A stretch of DNA of 8,426 nt from Myxococcales bacterium (GTDB taxonomy: Bacteria; Myxococcota; Bradymonadia; UBA7976; UBA1532): positions 1-8,426 of the forward strand of contig JAGQJJ010000133.1 of assembly GCA_020430675.1 (NCBI GenBank), given 5' to 3'. This document shows positions 7,689-8,426 of this stretch, piece after piece (the stretch's first letter is position 1; each line of letters begins with the position of its first letter). The position numbers and the translations under genes are program-made. The notes under the pieces were generated by a model. It saw nothing but the letters and a program-made list of their open reading frames with translations. It was not told the origin of the DNA and did no database searches.

Positions 7689-7715
7689 GCGCGGTCGCAA
7701 AAAAATCAACCGCGC
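7689..7715. other. 7-bp GC-rich hairpin with an A-rich loop
   Basis: GCGCGGT (7689-7695) pairs perfectly with ACCGCGC (7709-7715) around a 13-base loop that contains seven consecutive A residues (7699-7705). A run of A in such a GC-rich region is uncommon. It might be an RNA structural element or a minus-strand element with a U-rich loop, but it has no T-tract after the stem, so terminator function is not supported. Confidence 0.25.
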
Positions 7716-7785
7716 GAGATCGCCTCCTTTTGCCCGCGGCCCGCCGCGCTGATCCCCCCGCAGCCCAATGCCTTCGTCACGCCGG

Positions 7786-7800
7786 CGATCGACTCGATCG
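7786..7800. promoter_or_regulatory. 15-base palindrome, possible operator
   Basis: CGATCGA (7786-7792) and TCGATCG (7794-7800) are exact inverted repeats around a single central base. The site lies about 30 bases upstream of the AT-rich block and about 75 bases upstream of the TTG at 7874, a position suitable for a dimeric regulator. The arms are made of overlapping GATC/TCGA words that are common in GC-rich DNA, so chance is a real alternative. Confidence 0.3.
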
Positions 7801-7859
7801 GAGCGCCCGAAGTCTGCCATTCATCAGAAAATATTATTGATTTCAGTGGTTTGACGAAC

Positions 7860-7866
7860 AAGGAGG
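7860..7866 (+). promoter_or_regulatory. Strong Shine-Dalgarno sequence AAGGAGG before TTG 7874
   Basis: AAGGAGG is a perfect complement to the 3' end of 16S rRNA and sits seven bases before TTG 7874-7876. It is the strongest ribosome-binding site in the window, much better than those of the clear genes. It follows an AT-rich leader. A complementary CCTCCTT (7723-7729) upstream could pair with it in a long transcript. Confidence 0.42.
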
Positions 7867-7873
7867 GCGTCGC

Positions 7874-8426
7874 TTGAGTGAGGGCGTCACCCCACTGAAG
7901 ACGGACTTGCCGCCGATGTCCCCGCCGCTGCTCATTCAAGCTGAGGCCCGAACGCCAGACCCGCTGGGTGGCGTCGCCTCGGCTGCGCCGGCCGGCCCGC
8001 ACGGCCGCGCCGGCCGGGTCTGGCCGCGCCAAGAGGGCGCACGCTCGCGGAGCGGGGCGGCTTTGCCGTGCGCGGCGTCGGCACGTCGATCATCGCGGCC
8101 GGTTTTGCGGCGTGATCCGATGGCCACTTCAAACTCAGGGCCGGGTCTGACGCGCATCCGATGCGCGGGTGGAAAAGCGGACCCGGCTTTGCCGCGCGGG
8201 GCGACGGCGAGTCGAATTTCGGGGCGGGCTTTGACGCGCAGCGGAGGCGCGGGTCGAAATTCGGGGCGGGCTTTGAGCCGCAGCGGGGGCGCGGGTCGAA
8301 TTTCGGGGCGGGCTTTGGCGTGCAGCGGGGGCGTGGGTCGAAAACCGGGCTCGGGTCTGCCGTGCGGAGCGATGGCGAGTCGAAACTCGGCCCGGGTTTG
8401 CAAGCGCAGGGTGAGCGGCGCTCGGA
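7874..8426 (+). CDS. Possible hypothetical protein running into the 42-base repeats (3' end outside window)
   Basis: From TTG 7874 the frame stays open to the window edge (184 codons plus one base). It is supported by AAGGAGG seven bases upstream. The first part reads MSEGVTPLKTDLPPMSPPLL, then a proline/alanine/arginine-rich stretch, then 14-residue repeats of the type SGRALTRSGGAGRN, very basic and of low complexity. I recognise no family. Against it: third codon positions inside the repeats are less G/C-biased than in the + frame one base earlier (for example codons starting at 8227), the product looks unstructured, and the array is also open on the minus strand. It may be a real short gene whose tail is a repeat, a chance open frame, or a gene remnant in which the true repeat frame has shifted. 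An alternative in-frame start is ATG 7916. Confidence 0.3.
   Translation, partial: MSEGVTPLKTDLPPMSPPLLIQAEARTPDPLGGVASAAPAGPHGRAGRVWPRQEGARSRSGAALPCAASARRSSRPVLRRDPMATSNSGPGLTRIRCAGGKADPALPRGATASRISGRALTRSGGAGRNSGRALSRSGGAGRISGRALACSGGVGRKPGSGLPCGAMASRNSARVCKRRVSGAR
8017..8426. repeat. Tandem array of diverged 42-base units, continuing past the window edge
   Basis: Unit starts fall at 8017, 8059, 8101, 8143, 8185, 8227, 8269, 8311, 8353 and 8395 (last one partial), with no indels. A recurring core is GGCTTTG-C-G near the unit start and GGGTCGAA-TTCGGGGCG near the end. The units at 8227 and 8269 match at 38 of 42 positions; outer units, especially 8017-8142, are much more diverged. Translated in the frame of the unit starts, each gives 14 residues such as GFDAQRRRGSKFGA, GFEPQRGRGSNFGA, GFGVQRGRGSKTGL and GSAVRSDGESKLGP, with a TGA in the unit at 8101. 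On the minus strand the same DNA reads proline-rich repeats such as KARPEFRPAPPLRV. There are no unique spacers, so it is not CRISPR. Earlier units, if any, are too degraded to call. Confidence 0.85.

Larger units (their letters stand above)
7492..7873. other. Intergenic region without a convincing gene, rich in inverted repeats
   Basis: Between the YfhO-family stop and the TTG at 7874 no frame has both plausible codon usage and a start site. The stretch holds an A-rich run (7536-7549), three adjacent hairpins, an A-rich-loop hairpin, a 15-base palindrome, an AT-rich block (about 7822-7848, including TATTAT at 7832-7837, a possible -10 element without a recognisable -35) and a strong Shine-Dalgarno sequence. 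The drop in GC near 7822-7860 contrasts sharply with everything around it and is what a promoter and leader would look like. A near-repeat of CCGATCGGGGCGAC (7492-7505) occurs at about 7521-7533. Confidence 0.55.

Noticed and set aside
7575..7877. Open frame of 100 codons from TTG 7575
   Set aside because: No ribosome-binding site, codon third positions unlike the real genes, and it runs through the hairpin cluster and the AT-rich leader.
7706..8032. Minus-strand frame of 108 codons
   Set aside because: Composition mixed and no start signal; it spans the AT-rich leader. An AAAAGGAGG on that strand (complement of 7723-7731) is not followed by a usable start at the right spacing with a long frame.
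7936..8403. Minus-strand frame of 155 codons with proline-rich 14-residue repeats
   Set aside because: Not called as a gene because the same repeats are open on the + strand too and no start site is visible; kept as an alternative reading of the array.
8017..8426. CRISPR array
   Set aside because: Units are directly adjacent and diverge gradually; there are no constant repeats separated by unique spacers.

Overview
The window reads as chromosomal DNA from a high-GC Gram-negative (diderm) bacterium. Codon third positions are strongly G/C, all clear genes lie on the + strand, and the content is an outer-membrane transport system. A small ExbD-TonB-TPR-receptor operon with Pro/Ala/Arg-rich coding style would suit Myxococcota or a related deltaproteobacterial lineage. 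That placement is an impression from gene content and composition, not a database result.

Bases 1-5109 hold the end of a tightly packed TonB transport operon. In order it has the periplasmic part of an ExbD/TolR-type proton-channel subunit (5' end outside the window), a short TonB energy transducer, a secreted TPR-repeat protein and a 1015-residue TonB-dependent outer-membrane receptor. The junctions are a 2-base gap, a 4-base ATGA overlap and a 10-base overlap, so translational coupling is likely. The simplest reading is a receptor with its own dedicated energising apparatus. ExbD (with an ExbB presumably upstream) harvests proton motive force, TonB spans the periplasm and contacts the receptor, and the TPR protein is a likely periplasmic accessory. 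The substrate cannot be read from the sequence.

After a 159-base gap with one GC-rich hairpin, bases 5269-7491 encode a YfhO-family polytopic membrane protein (GT-C-like fold, predicted glycosyl transfer or envelope-glycan role). Its reading frame is continuous except for one in-frame TAA at 6319-6321, inside the conserved segment leading to GLFRGPQRY. It is either a recent nonsense pseudogene or a single-base sequence error.

Bases 7492-7873 lack a convincing gene but are not featureless. They hold three consecutive hairpins (7555-7626), a hairpin with an A-rich loop (7689-7715), a 15-base palindrome (7786-7800), an AT-rich block (about 7822-7848) and a near-perfect Shine-Dalgarno sequence (7860-7866) correctly spaced before a TTG codon at 7874. 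From that TTG a frame stays open to the window edge. From 8017 to the edge the DNA is a tandem array of diverged 42-base units (nine complete, one partial). Because 42 is a multiple of 3, the array can stay open in several frames on both strands, and which frame, if any, is coding is unresolved. This downstream region is the least explained part of the window.
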